A DNA stretch of 64,000 bases from Basidiobolus meristosporus CBS 931.73 (lineage: Eukaryota; Basidiobolomycota; Basidiobolomycetes; Basidiobolales; Basidiobolaceae), in NCBI GenBank assembly GCA_002104905.1, contig MCFE01000030.1, positions 160,927 through 224,926 on the forward strand, given 5' to 3'. The translations under genes and the position numbers were made by a program. Below are positions 46,084-57,366 of this stretch, in pieces; within the stretch, counting starts at the first letter, position 1; every line of letters begins with the position of its first letter. The notes under the pieces were generated by a model that saw only the letters and a list, made by a program, of their open reading frames with translations, was not told where the DNA came from and searched no databases.

Positions 46084-49000
46084 TCATGAAAGGTATGTGT
46101 TCAACCAATCCAAGAATGCTTGTAAATATTTCTTGTCTTGACAATTTAGCTTCATGAAGCTTCTGCAAATTGATTCACAATCAGCGATAGTTGGATGCAC
46201 TACCATCAATGGGTCTGGATATTTAAATTGGCTAAAGCATTCGGCAACCTTTTGAGCTAATACATAATTAGGTGAATTCATGAACAAATACAAAATACAC
46301 CTACCGCGATCGACGATGTCGTTGGGAATTCCTGCCAAATGCGCACTGTGGCATCCCCATGAAGTAATCGATTTACCAGGGATAATACTGCTCGAGTTAA
46401 TATATTATCACCTGTAGGCTAATAATAGCTCACCTGAATAGAAATGTCAATTCCTTGTTAGGTAGCTCTAGCACTTTGGTCATTGACCAATTGATCATTG
46501 TACTTGGCTCGATCCAATCATTTTGGAGTATTTCTTGTAGAGGTTTGAATGAATAATTGATGGTATATATATTTCATTTATATACCAACCAAGAAAGTGT
46601 GTGGCTGCTATGATTTTGGGACATTCATCTTTCTTCTTGACGAAGTAATTGATCAGACCACACAATAGCCCAATACCATCTATAACCCTATCAGTATTGC
46701 GAAGAGCACAACCAGCGTAATGGAAAACGTCACCTGATCGAATAGTTCCTTTACCAAACTCATCAATTAGAAGCAATGAGCGGCTAGTTGAATACTGGGT
46801 TGCTAGAGCCACTTGTTGGAGATCATACATGAAGGCACTTTGGACCTGTTCATCAAAAGTCTTAATTCTAGCGTTTTTTTGCTATTCTACAGAGCTGGTT
46901 ATACTTTAGAGACTGTTTCCTTGGTCTGGACACGCGTAAATATCTTATCTGTTAATCCAATAATTGCAGTTTCGGCGGGAACGTAGCTATACAAAACTCT
47001 AGCAAGGTGTTCTTACAGATTGTTTATCATTGCTTACCATCCAACATGAGCCATGTACGTGATTATTGCTATCTATCAATAGAATATTACTTCCAACAAT
47101 TGAGGCAGAAGCGTTATGATCATACCTGTTTCAAATATACACTTTTTCCAGAGTTGTTTGAACCACTTAGAATTGTGATCCGTTTTTCACTATCAATCCA
47201 CGTGTCATTTGTTACGAATACTTCTGTTCCTAACTCTTGAAGAGGGTGTCTGTGTGGAATACGTCGGTACGGTGAACCCTGGTGCACAACAAAAATATTA
47301 CCTTCCTTTCTTGATCTTTATAACATTTTCTTGAGTTACGGATGGTCTTGTATAATTGTACTTGCGCGCAGCAATAGCCATTGCAAGGTTACTACAAAAA
47401 CTCTAAGAATTACTAGATCACATTTAGAATTCAACGAGATACTTCTACCAATCCAGTTCTGCACAAAGGTTGGCACTTTCTATCAATGCTGCGCGGTAAG
47501 TGACAATTTTTTGTTGTAAACTTTGAATGATCTCAATTTCACGATCTACAGGATATATAGGTAACCAAATTGTGCAAACAAACAATTATGGTTTGCCAAC
47601 CTATAATCGACCCATGGATATCGCCAATTGAGTCATCAAGTTCTAAGTGGAGTAAAATAAATCAAAGGACGCTCGTGCTAGGTGCAAAGTAAGCGTACCT
47701 TTCATCCTATAGTTTTTGTAGTATATGCTGTTGGCAGTACAAAACTAATAAACCAATAAATAGCCATTCTTCACTTTGAACTAATACCACCTCAACCTGA
47801 AACTCCAAATTTTCTATAGCAAAGTTGCTTTCTTCCAGGTCGTGTCTGAACGGAATTACAATAAGGTACCCCAATTGAGGAAAGTAAACAACATTCAAGT
47901 TCTGAGCCAGATCAGGTGAAATATCTCTACTGATCTCCACGGCTACATGCGACTATTATTTGACCTGAATGAGGAGCAAGAAAAACTGAAGCATGTATGG
48001 AATCATTACCAAGAAACCCGACAGGCCATTGTATAATCGTTTCATCTCATCTAATTCCTAAATCAGCTTCAGCTTTACTGTACTTGATAGATTACACACT
48101 GAAGGCTCACCTCGTCTACATCGCTTTTTATTACCACTCGATCTTCACATAGACTTGCATCAAAATCGATCTATTTGGAGGATTTTAGCTGAACTAGTGT
48201 ATATTGTGAAAGTTCAATGAAATTTACCAAATCGTTAATCCAGGCACCTATATTCTTGAAGTCGGTGATGACAAACACTTTTTGTATCTAAATAATATAT
48301 ATATATATGTCAAGCAAAGTCCATATACATCTGTAATGAATATATGTACCTTGAAAAATAAAGGAAAATTCGTTCCACCCGTTTCATTAATCAAATGACT
48401 TATACGTAGGCAGCTATAGACAAACTGGATATATGATTAAAATACTGTAGATATTAAATACAGATATATCACTCACTTTCAGAATAACCTGCCACTCATG
48501 GACAGTGGTCCTTCCAAGTAGCTTTTCCATAACCCTGGGGATATTTCGTATTTGCTTGAGACAGCTTCGAAGCTGGTCCGCAAGAAATATACTTTCTGAA
48601 CGAAGGAAAAACTCCACAATGTCAAGTCGTTCATTAATAACATCCAAATCTCTACTGGGGCGGAGTAGCCACAGACGAAGAAGCTGACTCCCAATCGTAC
48701 TCTTGGTCTCATTTAGGATTCCTGGTATATAATGATAAATAGCCATAAGCATTGATACTGAATTGATGACTCAAACCGAAGAGTGAAGCCCCTTCTTTAC
48801 TCTTGAGTTGCATATGCATGTTAGGGTGGATTTCCTCTTCAAATATTTGTAAAGAGCTGATATATCCTGTTAAAGTGATGAACTAGTCACAATATTGAGT
48901 TCAACATGTATCTTACGCGATTGTGTCTTCACTGACATTCAGAAAGGAGTTTCTATTAGGAAAGTTAGTTGATATACATAAAAATATATATGATAATCTG

Positions 49001-50368
49001 ATACAATGAGAATTTCTGAATGTCTATTATCTCAAACGCAGCGAGAGTTCCTTCTCTTGCCTGACGAACGACATTTTGAGTATTTAGGTGGGAGAGCAAA
49101 GCATTCACACATCCAATCTGGTAAAATGTATTAGTATAGGTCCCCTTCAACTGACAAATAAACTACCAATACCGTCATTTCATTTGACACACTCGCAAAT
49201 GCTGAGAAATACAAGGATTTCTCATCGTTTTCCATGTTGCGAAGCTTACTGACTCTGAGAGACAGTAATTTGTTTTTGCCATTAGGAAATGAAAACTCAG
49301 TACTAGGACGAAGCCTCAATTTGACTTTGACTACTCTCGAATTAGTGCAAGTCTAATTCCAAAACAATACCAATTATTCTTACCAAACTCGCCCAACGTA
49401 TTTAAAAATGACTCGTCTGAACGTAAACAAGATATAATGATTGAAGGGGAGAGTTGCAGATTTACTGTAAAAATATGTCAGTAATAGTCATATAGTAGCG
49501 GGTACTATAATCTTTAGGCCCTACACATTCGGACAATATCGAAATTTTCGTTTTCTTGACAATCATCCATCAGGTACATGATACCGTTAGAAAATGAATA
49601 ATACGCACATCCCAATTTTTTTTGTTTATAATTGATTGCTAAGATAACCTTAAAATGTATTAATCGTTGGTCATTGGGAATATAAAAAATGGGTATCACA
49701 CTTCAACTGGCTCTAGCTCTACCAAGGTATCCTCACCATGCACGAATATGTCGTCATTACGAGTCCTCTTTTTTGTAGAGTAATTGGAAGCGGGTATGGT
49801 ATCTGATGGAATCTCTTGTTGTGGGAACGTAGGCTCCGAGTTTGATTGATCCAATGACCTAAATTTACACTATTTACACCCAAGAGTAGTAGGGATATCC
49901 AGGAACCAAAATGTACCGATTGAGCGATAGATCATCAGAATGGTTTTCCAAATTGAAGTCATTGGAAGAGTATGATTCTTCCTGAGGATTTCCATTGATT
50001 GAGGCCTTGTTGGTCAAATTCTGTGTCATATAATCTTGAATTTCTTCCGCAATACCACGTCTTCTGGCAATTGAGTAGGCGCTCAATTGGTCTTCATCTG
50101 TCAACGTATATTTGGAATCTTCATTTCCAGTGTGATCTTCATCGTTTCCGCGATTATCAGAATCTCATCAAATATATATTCTAATACAGGTCGACTTGAA
50201 TGCCGTGAGTTTATGCATACCTATTCTTCCATCTCCCTCCAAGATTTCTTCTTCCTTTAAATCTATATCTACGGTATAGAATTGGTTGTTCATAATGTAG
50301 ATAACGGGTAAGGAACTGGGAGATGCGTACTTATGATCGTGGAAAACCATGAATGCGTCCATGCGCAT
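46084..50368 (-). CDS. MSH5: MSH5, meiotic MutS homologue
   Basis: An intron-rich gene reading leftward from the ATG at 50368. Traced junctions include GDGRI/DSDN, LSLN/RSLD, ELEPVE/VILA, IVRM/LNLQL, DEFGKGTIRS/DGIG and IVDR/AQKV, all in phase. The N-terminal 150 residues are an acidic, poorly conserved extension. MutS domains follow: the connector (VILAINYKQKKLGCAYY), the core lever (QLLRLWLLRPSRDLDVINERLDIVEFF), the clamp, and the ATPase with Walker A GSNNSGKSVYLKQ (about 47130-47170), Walker B RSLLLIDEFGKGT (about 46740-46790) and the C-terminal CHSAHLAGIPNDIV. The mismatch-recognition FxE domain of MSH6/MSH2 is absent. MSH5 pairs with MSH4 to stabilise crossover intermediates, so the organism probably undergoes meiosis. 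Not every exon boundary was fixed. Confidence 0.9.
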
Positions 50369-50770
50369 TTAGTACAGTTTCAGATGAAATTTTTATGGTT
50401 AGGATTATCCCTACCGATTGCCAATTTCTACATGAGATGACAGGTCCATTCGGACAGATGAATGTACACACGTGTAACCGTAATTCAAGATAATGTATGA
50501 TGGGTGAGAATTATCTGAATTGGGGAGGATTTTATTTGGCTGAAACGTTACTGAGAGTGCACATGTTACAGCGTTTACTCCATATAGGAGGAAAAACTCC
50601 TTTTTAAGGATTACCCTGTTCTTTATTACAGTTTATGAAGTCAACATACTATGTGCAATCTTCTGTTTCCCCATTATATGATATCCTGGTGGTTATAGCA
50701 TAATAATATTCCATATATCACTTTCTAAGGCCCTTTACTTCTTCTTCTACCGAATTAACAGTGGTGACTA
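50369..50770. other. divergent promoter region, MSH5 / mitochondrial carrier
   Basis: A 402-bp AT-rich gap between divergent start codons. TTTATTACAG and polypyrimidine runs lie near the carrier ATG. No specific site was identified. Confidence 0.4.
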
Positions 50771-51914
50771 ATGCTGAAAAGTGACACCGCCCGCTCTGAT
50801 TATCGCTCACTTGCTAAAGTCGGTGTTTCTGCCTGTTTAGCAACATGTGCAGCTGTGACTTTCTCCAACCCATGGGAGGTAAGCTATTTTTTGGCGATTC
50901 AATCAATATAATGTTAAGTTTACTAATACTTTGATTATCAGGTTGTGAAAACACGATTGCAGCTTCAGGGAGAATTAACATCCAAAAAGAATCCTACCAG
51001 TTTACGTCCTTATAACAATAGTTTTTCAGCACTTGTGGTTATCTTTCGAACAGAGGGCATTCGAGGGCTTCAGAAAGGATTGGGACCCGCCTATTGCTAC
51101 CAAATTGCCATGAACGGTACTCGCTTCACACTTTACGAGCCGTTTAAAGAGCTATTCAACAATACACTGTCTACTGGCGATGCCATGAGCACAGCAGTAA
51201 TTGCAGGGGCCGCTTCTGGAGTTTGCGCAGCAGCAGTCTCATCTCCGCTTTATTTGGTCAAGACTCGTATGCAGTCCTACTCTCCTGCGAATGCCATCGG
51301 ATACCAGCATTATTATAAAAATACTTACAGCGGGCTAAGCCAAATCTTTCGACAAGAAGGTATACGTGGTTTGTTTAGAGGTGTTGATGCTGCTATGATA
51401 CGTACAAGTGTTGGTTCGGCAGCCCAGCTTTCGACTTATGATAAATGCAAGCAAGCTATTCTGCGCTCTCCAGGTTCTGAAGATGGCTTCTACACACATT
51501 GTCTTGCCTCTATGATTACAAGTATATTTGTTTGCTTAGTAATGAATCCTTTCGACGTGGTAAGTACCAGAATGTACAACCAGAAAGGTAATGAGACAAC
51601 AGGCAAGGGCTCATTATACAGAAACCCAGTGCACTGTCTTGTACGGACAGTGTATACCGAAGGAATCTCTGGTTTGTATAAGGGAGTTGTAGCACATTAC
51701 TTGAGAATTGGGTAAGCTTCCCTTGATATATTGCTACTTTGTCCAGATTTACTTACATGAGTGCTTTATACAATTAGACCGCATACTATTATGACCTTCG
51801 TATTTATGGTAACATATTTCTCTTCGCGAGTTCCCTCGGAACAGATTGTTAATCACTCTGGTTATCTCTTTTCAGGAACAAATTAAGGGAATGATGAATG
51901 TCTGGTTTCCCTAA
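50771..51914 (+). CDS. OAC1: mitochondrial carrier, OAC1/SLC25A35 type
   Basis: Four exons, 50771-50878, 50942-51711, 51778-51808 and 51876-51914, join in phase to 315 residues. Three tandem carrier repeats are present: SNPWEVVKTRLQLQGE (residue about 33), SSPLYLVKTRMQSYS (about 135) and MNPFDVVSTRMYNQ (about 235), each followed by a G-[IV]-x-GL-x-[KR]G motif. The second repeat has Tyr where the usual Asp/Glu stands; that and the SPLxLVKTRxQSYS string are features of OAC1 and SLC25A34/35. OAC1 moves oxaloacetate, sulfate and isopropylmalate across the inner mitochondrial membrane. This is the last intact host gene before the telomere. Confidence 0.88.
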
Positions 51915-52359
51915 ACTTGGCGACTTGATGCAGAATACCTCATAGCTGCTGAAATTCCTACAGATTTCAACCTTTCTCTCGTAAGTTATTATAAATATAT
52001 ACTGGTATCATACAGCCTACAATGTATAGACATCAGCTATATTGACAGTGTTATGCTTCCTGCAACTATGAGAAATTCACCAAACATGTATGAACTATAG
52101 AGCATGGATTATTAGGTACTAGAATAAATATCAGCAACAGCTGCAGCTAAGTGTTTCTTTGAACTAGAACTAGTACCCCATATTGTTTTATCAGTACCAT
52201 CCACATTGTTGAACTTGAATGCAGGGACCCAAAAGTGATATGTAGCATTTAGACAGGTTTGTAGTGTATTACTTATTGGCCAAAATAAGGCCATCACAGA
52301 TACTAAGTCCCATGATTAAGAGGTATTGATTTCATCAAAACTCTGTGCTAAGACCATCA
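51915..52359. other. transition from host genes to subtelomeric repeats
   Basis: Contains a 61-codon minus frame (52297-52112; HFWVPAFKFNNVDGTDKT...WG) that looks like a fragment of some protein but was not recognised. No other structure is seen. The DNA-transposon similarity begins right of it. Confidence 0.35.
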
Positions 52360-53207
52360 AAAAATAATTGCACCCCAGATAGCATAAAAAACCTAGTCAA
52401 AATTTTTCATCACAACAATACAAAAGTGGCTTTTGATTGGTTCTTTGCCAGTTTTCTCACTTTCTGATCCCAGACAATCTATCACCTCCTACATTTGTGT
52501 GCATTGATTGGCTATTGCCTCTTTTACACACTCCTTATTACCTGACTCCACCTTTTCTCTTATTTTTCATGAATACAAATTGATTTATTTCCATTGAAAC
52601 TGCAGTTGCACCTCATTTGCCAATTGTATTTACCTATACAAGTCCCTATACCCTACACTAACATTAAGCCCAACCTCACACTCAACAAGTAACTCCATTA
52701 GAATCCATCACTCAATAAGTATTTCTGCTGTAATGCTCTGTTTCCAAAACTTTGGCAGGAACCCTACAGCTTTGTGCTATTGTTCATTCACTGGTTCCCA
52801 TACATCCTGGTCTTCAGCCAGCACTGCAAGGTCTAGCTCCTCATCTGCCAGTCTTTGCAATAAGTCCTTGCAATATTCAAGTGCATTTTCTTGAGCACTG
52901 CTCTTAAAGAAGTGCTGCAACCTCTTAGCATGCCTATTAATGTTCCAAAATTCAACTGAAGGCATTGTGATAGCCTTTTGAGTTCTTGCCATTGCTACTT
53001 TGTCTGTCAGTGGGATCTCCACTCCACCAACAATAGGGGACATGGAGGCTGTGGTAGACAAATTGCCTTTCTCTGCAAACTCATCTACCTCACTGGAGTG
53101 TAGCTCAACTGGCTGCGCTTCCAATTCTTGTGCAAACAGCTGTTTTCTCATTGGTAATTCTACTTGGCTATGATGGGATTCAGTCTGTTCTGGGCTTATG
53201 GTGTTAG
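52360..53207 (-). pseudogene. fragment of the DNA transposon (accessory ORF, right end)
   Basis: Reverse-strand sequence colinear with 9950-10900 of the nested DNA transposon. It contains the frame 53151-52777 with PVELHSSEVDEFAEKGN and VEFWNINRHAKRLQHFF, which here runs longer and better preserved (LLQRLADEELDLAVLAED...) than in the other copy. It lacks the MITE: the single AAT at 52507-52509 marks the unoccupied site. The copia LTR at 53208 is inserted into it on the right, within CTAACACC. Confidence 0.7.
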
Positions 53208-53557
53208 TGTTGTAAGAGTCTTGGAGATATTGGAAGTGATTTGGAGAACAAGTAGATTATGTGGTTTTCACTTAATGATTTATTGAAATTAATAGTAGCA
53301 TTTATACTTTTACCTGGTCTTGGCATTACAAACACGTAGAATAGGTTAAGGAAGGTCCCAAGAACATGTGTGCAAAGTTTGGGGCTGTTTGGACAACTTT
53401 GAGAATTTTCATGTTCTGGGTACCTGGTATTTTTGGTGAAAATATTCTAAGTAAATCCCAACAAGGAATTTGGTCAGTATTCTCTAGGATTTGAAGGTAA
53501 TGATCTAAGTGACTAAGTTAGGTGAATATTTAGGTGGAAATACAAATTTTTACAACA
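53208..53557 (-). repeat. 3' LTR of a truncated copia element
   Basis: A 350-bp reverse LTR, nearly the same as the solo LTR at 15619. On its right it is followed by the complement of a GAGTGGGAG polypurine tract and then the RNase H coding end, so it is a true 3' LTR and not a solo LTR. The left flank is the DNA-transposon fragment. Confidence 0.88.
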
Positions 53558-53948
53558 CTCCCACTCAGCTAAATGTTCATACTGATTGGTCCTAATTTTG
53601 ACCTAAGATATTCAAACTTGTCTCTAGCTAATGGTTTGGTAACTATATCTGCAATCATTTCATCTGTAGGACAGTAAACTAAGCTAAATAAGTTATTTTC
53701 TATAGCTTCACATATTAAATGATGTCTAATATCTATGTGCTTGGTTCTAGCATGAAAAGTTGGATTTCTACCTAATTGTATACATCCTTGATTATCTTGA
53801 AATAAAGTAATAGGCGTTTTTTGACATAGGCCTAAATCTGTAAACAGCTTTCTTAACCACATTGCTTCTTTTGTAGCTACACAGGCTGCCATATACTCTG
53901 CCTCTGTGGTGGAAAGTGCTACGGTTGGTTGCTTTCTTGAATTCCATG
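53558..53948 (-). pseudogene. copia RNase H end, broken at 53948
   Basis: The frame 53892-53569 reads MAACVATKEAMWLRKLF...IDIRHHLICEAIENNLF...PTDEMIADIVTKPLARDKF, the end of copia RNase H and pol. It is better preserved than the 13-kb copy. The upstream codons WNSRKQPTVALSTTEAEY are present up to the break, where the sequence changes abruptly to the 3' end of a non-LTR element. The rest of the copia element is missing from the window. Confidence 0.88.
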
Positions 53949-54034
53949 AGGGGAGGGAAAGTCACCAAGTTGGTGAAATCTTTATATGAGTTAAGAACTA
54001 ATCTAAGTACAAATAAAGAAGCCAATTAAGAGGT

Positions 54035-56884
54035 CTAGAACCTCTCTAATAAGTAATCTAAATTATGTTTTGTTTCATCTCTAATGTTTGTTTCAATAAA
54101 GTAAAGCTCATCAGGGGTAAATATAAAATTCAGGGGTTTTGGGGGAAGTACAAATTGTAGATGTTTCTGATCAATATAATCCAAGACTGGAACCCAGCCT
54201 GGGATTAGGTGTAGTAGGAAAGATGTGTGGACTTGTAAGTAGCTCAGCCACATAGATCTTAGATGGTCCTGAGCCAGTAGTCTTGGTTTCTCAGCTTTTT
54301 GAAGTTTTGAAGCAAGCTCTGTTACTACAGCAGAGCCAACCAAGGTGTGCCAGCAAGAAGATTTCAGGGAGGAGTTAGATTGAAGTCATTGTTTGATGGA
54401 GGGGTTATGTGATTTCTGAAGTTTGACTAGGAAGGAAGCCCAGAGATAGATCATTCGGATTTGGTATGGGTAGAACCCAAAGGCTCCATTAGTTGCCTGG
54501 ATATAGGGAGATACTGGAAGATAAGGTACCAAGGATCTGATACACTGATGGAGAAATTTATCCAGGGGGTGAAGTTCTCTGGAGGTTAGGGGTATAATGT
54601 GGAGACCAAATTCAAGTACCGGCAGTACATACTGCTTCAGAAGTATAGGGATCTTTTGAATTGGAGTGTCTGGAGTGACTACTACCAGAAGCTTTTTGAG
54701 AGCCTGTTGGGCAAGACGGATCCTATTATTCAGGTGGAGCTTTGAGTCAATCCCATGTTGACAAAATGGCAGACCTAGATATATTGCAGTTTGTTGTGGC
54801 AGAATGCTAGTGTTCTGTATAGTTGTAGTGCATCCAATTGGGACTGTCTTGGAAATTGAGAGTGAGAGGTTGTTGGCAGCCAAGTACTTCTCAATGATGG
54901 CAGTGTCTGCTATGGGATTAGGAGTAGCAATCTTGATATCATCCGCATAGAGAGTTAGTAGTGGATAGGGAGAGTCTGGTGAGGGGCCTTTTGGAAATAA
55001 AGGAAAGTCATGTAGGAATATCACAAATAGTAAGGGACCTAGTACAGATCCTTGGACTACTCCATTTGAAACCTCATAAGTCTCTGATGTACAACTTGGA
55101 TGCAAAATTTTGGCTGAGTTCTCACAAAATAGAGAACGTACAAGAAGGGTCATTGGTAGTGTGGTAACTGCTAATAGCTTTCTCCAAAGCAGAGCTCTGT
55201 CCACAGAGTCAAAGGCTTTAGTAATGTCAAACAGAATGGTTGGCAATGAGAATTGAAGTGAATGATCATGGCTTAGCACTACAGCCATATCCAAGGAGAG
55301 TTTGGGCAAGAAGCCAAACTGAGAAGGATGGAATGGATATAGTTGAGATTGCAAGGATCTTGCTATTATAAGCTCAAAGATTTTCCGGCAGGTTGGTAGG
55401 AGTGAAACTGGCCGGTAAGAACCTGGGAGTGAGTGTTTCCCCTTCCCTTTGTATAAGGGTATTACATTTGCCTGTGACCAGGCCTTTGGGGTAGTCAATT
55501 GTTGGGCACAGATAGAGTAGAATGGGAGAAGTAAGTGACTCATTTTGGAGTAGCACACCCGGAGTAGATTGTAGGTAATCAAGTCATGTCCAGGTGCAGT
55601 ATTTGCAGGAAGCTTCTTTAAAATTTTCTCCAGAAGCTTTGCTGAAACCAAAATTGGAGATGTTGGACTGCTAGATATGTTACCAGTATGGTAGAAAGGA
55701 GGAGTGGGATGCACGGTTGAATCAAAGAATATAGGGGCCAGTTTGTCTGGTGATGGTATACTCCTTGCTTGGGGTCTCATGGCTTTGTATACTCTTGATA
55801 TGGACCTTGTGGTGGCATTCATATTTACTAAGGGCAAGGTATCCATGATATGAGCCCATAATCTAGTATGCTCAGTGATCTGTAGTGACTTGGAGTAGGA
55901 GATTGCGCTTTCCAGGAGGTTCTGTGTTTTTGGGTTAGGGAAACATAGGTAGCTGGAATTTAAGGCAGAAATGATGGATTTCCACTTAAGTTGGTTTGCA
56001 GATGGCTTTTGGTAGGACTTGGTGGGCAGGGCCAGACAGCCAGTGATTATGATGAAATGCTGGTAAAATAGCCATAATGCATTTATATCATCACAAATCC
56101 ATGCAGGTAAGCTGGGAAATGCATATTCTGTAAGCAAGGATAGGTAATTGGCAAAGTCCTGTGTCCGTGATACTGAAGCTTTGGCTGGCAGGATTGTAAA
56201 TGGCTGAAGAAGGGTGCCAATTGGTAGGGTTTTTCTGGCAGAAATGATAATATGTATTGGCTTGTGATCAGATTTCTCTAGTGAACCACAGCTGATATCC
56301 TCTGGAATGCTTGTAACCTGGTGGATGTACTGTAAGGCAGCTGGGGTAGCTGTTACCCAGTCAACACAACGTTGAGCTTGCTGAGTGTTTACAGTGACCA
56401 GATGATTTTGTTGGAGGAACTTTGTAAAGTGCTCCTCTTGGGTTCTAAGTCTGGATGAAATAGTGGTGATACTTTCAGGGTGGGGGATATTAATATCTCC
56501 CACTACCATACAAGGGATTGATGAGCTGTTGATGAATTCTGATGTGGCCAAGAAAATTGCCAGTGTTATGGAGTTAGACAGAGATGGAGGGAGATAGATA
56601 ATAATGGCTACTATAGTTGGAAGTGTTAGAGCATAGCAGTAATACTCATAGATGATGGATACATTTGCTGAGGGTGCAAGCTTAGAAGATGAAACAGCAA
56701 CAAGTGCCATTGAGTGAGCTGGAAATTTTGGGTGAGCAGATGAATATGCATTCAGTCTAGAGGGAAGTTTTGGCAACTTAACATCAATTAGTAGGAGCAA
56801 GGAATATTCCTTTTTCAGTAAGTTTTCTAATTCAGCTACAGTTGGAGTGATGGAGTTGCAATTGAGTAAGAGTATGTTCTGTAG
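54035..56884 (-). pseudogene. ORF2: APE-like endonuclease and reverse transcriptase (element C)
   Basis: The frame opens at the codon after the ORF1 stop and has no ATG in the first 60 codons. Residues about 1-210 are an APE-type endonuclease: NILLLNCNSI, LLLLIDVKLP (Asp where the family has Glu), IIIYLPPS, VVGDINIPHP and KSDHKPIHII. The reverse transcriptase follows with LYKGKGKHSLPGSYRPVSLL, DITKAFDSVDRALLW, NGVVQGSVLGPLLF and TLYADDIKIA, the YADD catalytic box. A Trp codon (TGG in copy 2) is TGA at 54386-54388, which cuts off the last 117 residues, so this copy is disabled or makes a shortened enzyme. The layout fits APE-type LINEs (R1, L1 and Tx1 groups). Confidence 0.88.
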
Positions 56885-56887
56885 TCA
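56882..56887 (-). promoter_or_regulatory. in-frame UGA-CUA stop: probable readthrough site
   Basis: ORF1 ends ...SESA-UGA and ORF2 continues in the same frame with CUA-CAG-AAC. UGA followed by CUA is the best-known leaky stop context in viruses, animals and fungi. There is no spacer and no ATG before the endonuclease domain, so readthrough would yield an ORF1-ORF2 fusion. Expression itself cannot be seen from sequence. Confidence 0.6.
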
Positions 56888-57108
56888 GGCAGACTCTGAG
56901 GTTGCCTGTTCCTGCCGAAACTCTTGCACTGCCCTTTGTAAATTTCCAGAATTATTCCACAACTCTTCAAATGGAGCTTGCGTAATGTCTTTCAGGATTC
57001 TAATTGCTTCCTCTTTCAAGAAGTAGGCCACATCATAGGTTGGAGCCTGTTTCTTAATGGCAGCAAAGAAAGCCATAATTGCCATGTGAGCTGGAGGCTT
57101 GTTGAAGG
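56885..57108 (-). CDS. ORF1 C-terminus of element C (5'-truncated)
   Basis: Only the last 60-70 residues remain (IKKQAPTYDVAYFLKEE...ITQAPFEELWNNSGN...FRQEQATSESA). The rest is lost at the truncation by the telomeric remnant. The charged, helical C-terminus with an FEELW motif resembles the IEDIWD region near the end of the D-element ORF1, so the two are probably related RNA-binding ORF1 proteins. Confidence 0.6.
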
Positions 57109-57109
57109 G

Positions 57110-57366
57110 TTAGGGGGGAGGAAAGTCACCAAGTGGTGAAATCTTTATTTACTTATGACAAGTATCTAAAGAAGCCAAGTTAATCTGAAGTAATTCCTAG
57201 AAAGCTAGGCCTGAGAGATATCTTCCTGGTAAGCCAGGTCTGAGAGTTGAGAAGCTGAGTGGTACTATATTTCCTAGTTAGCTAGGTCTTAGAGAGGTTT
57301 CCTGGAAAGCCAGGCCTGAGAAGTGGGAATCTGAATATATCTGAGCTAAGTTATACTGGTTTGCGG
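57110..57366 (-). mobile_element. SINE-like telomeric element S, copy 1 (truncated)
   Basis: Starts at TTAGGGGGGAGG and carries the shared 3' end (GTCACCAAGTGGTGAAATCTTTATTT) and the four-hairpin block. It is cut at TTTGCGG, where the next TTAGGG begins. No coding capacity. Confidence 0.85.

Larger units (their letters stand above)
53949..57109 (-). mobile_element. telomeric non-LTR retroelement C, copy 1
   Basis: The longest element of the subtelomeric array (3.16 kb), minus strand, 5'-truncated at 57109, where a TTAGGG remnant begins. It carries the end of ORF1 (57085-56885) and ORF2 with endonuclease and reverse transcriptase (56884-54035). The 3' UTR has an RNA-type hairpin (AGAGGT-CTAG-AACCTCT), AATAAAGATTT and the terminal stem-loop TCACC/GGTGA ending in a C-run. 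Its 3' end is attached to the broken copia gene with no TTAGGG between. Copy 2 (61563-63577) is almost the same sequence. Confidence 0.88.

Noticed and set aside
54386-54388. RIP (C-to-T at CpA) as the cause of the stop in C copy 1
   Set aside because: The change lies in a CpC context, and the two C copies do not show a general CpA-to-TpA excess by eye.
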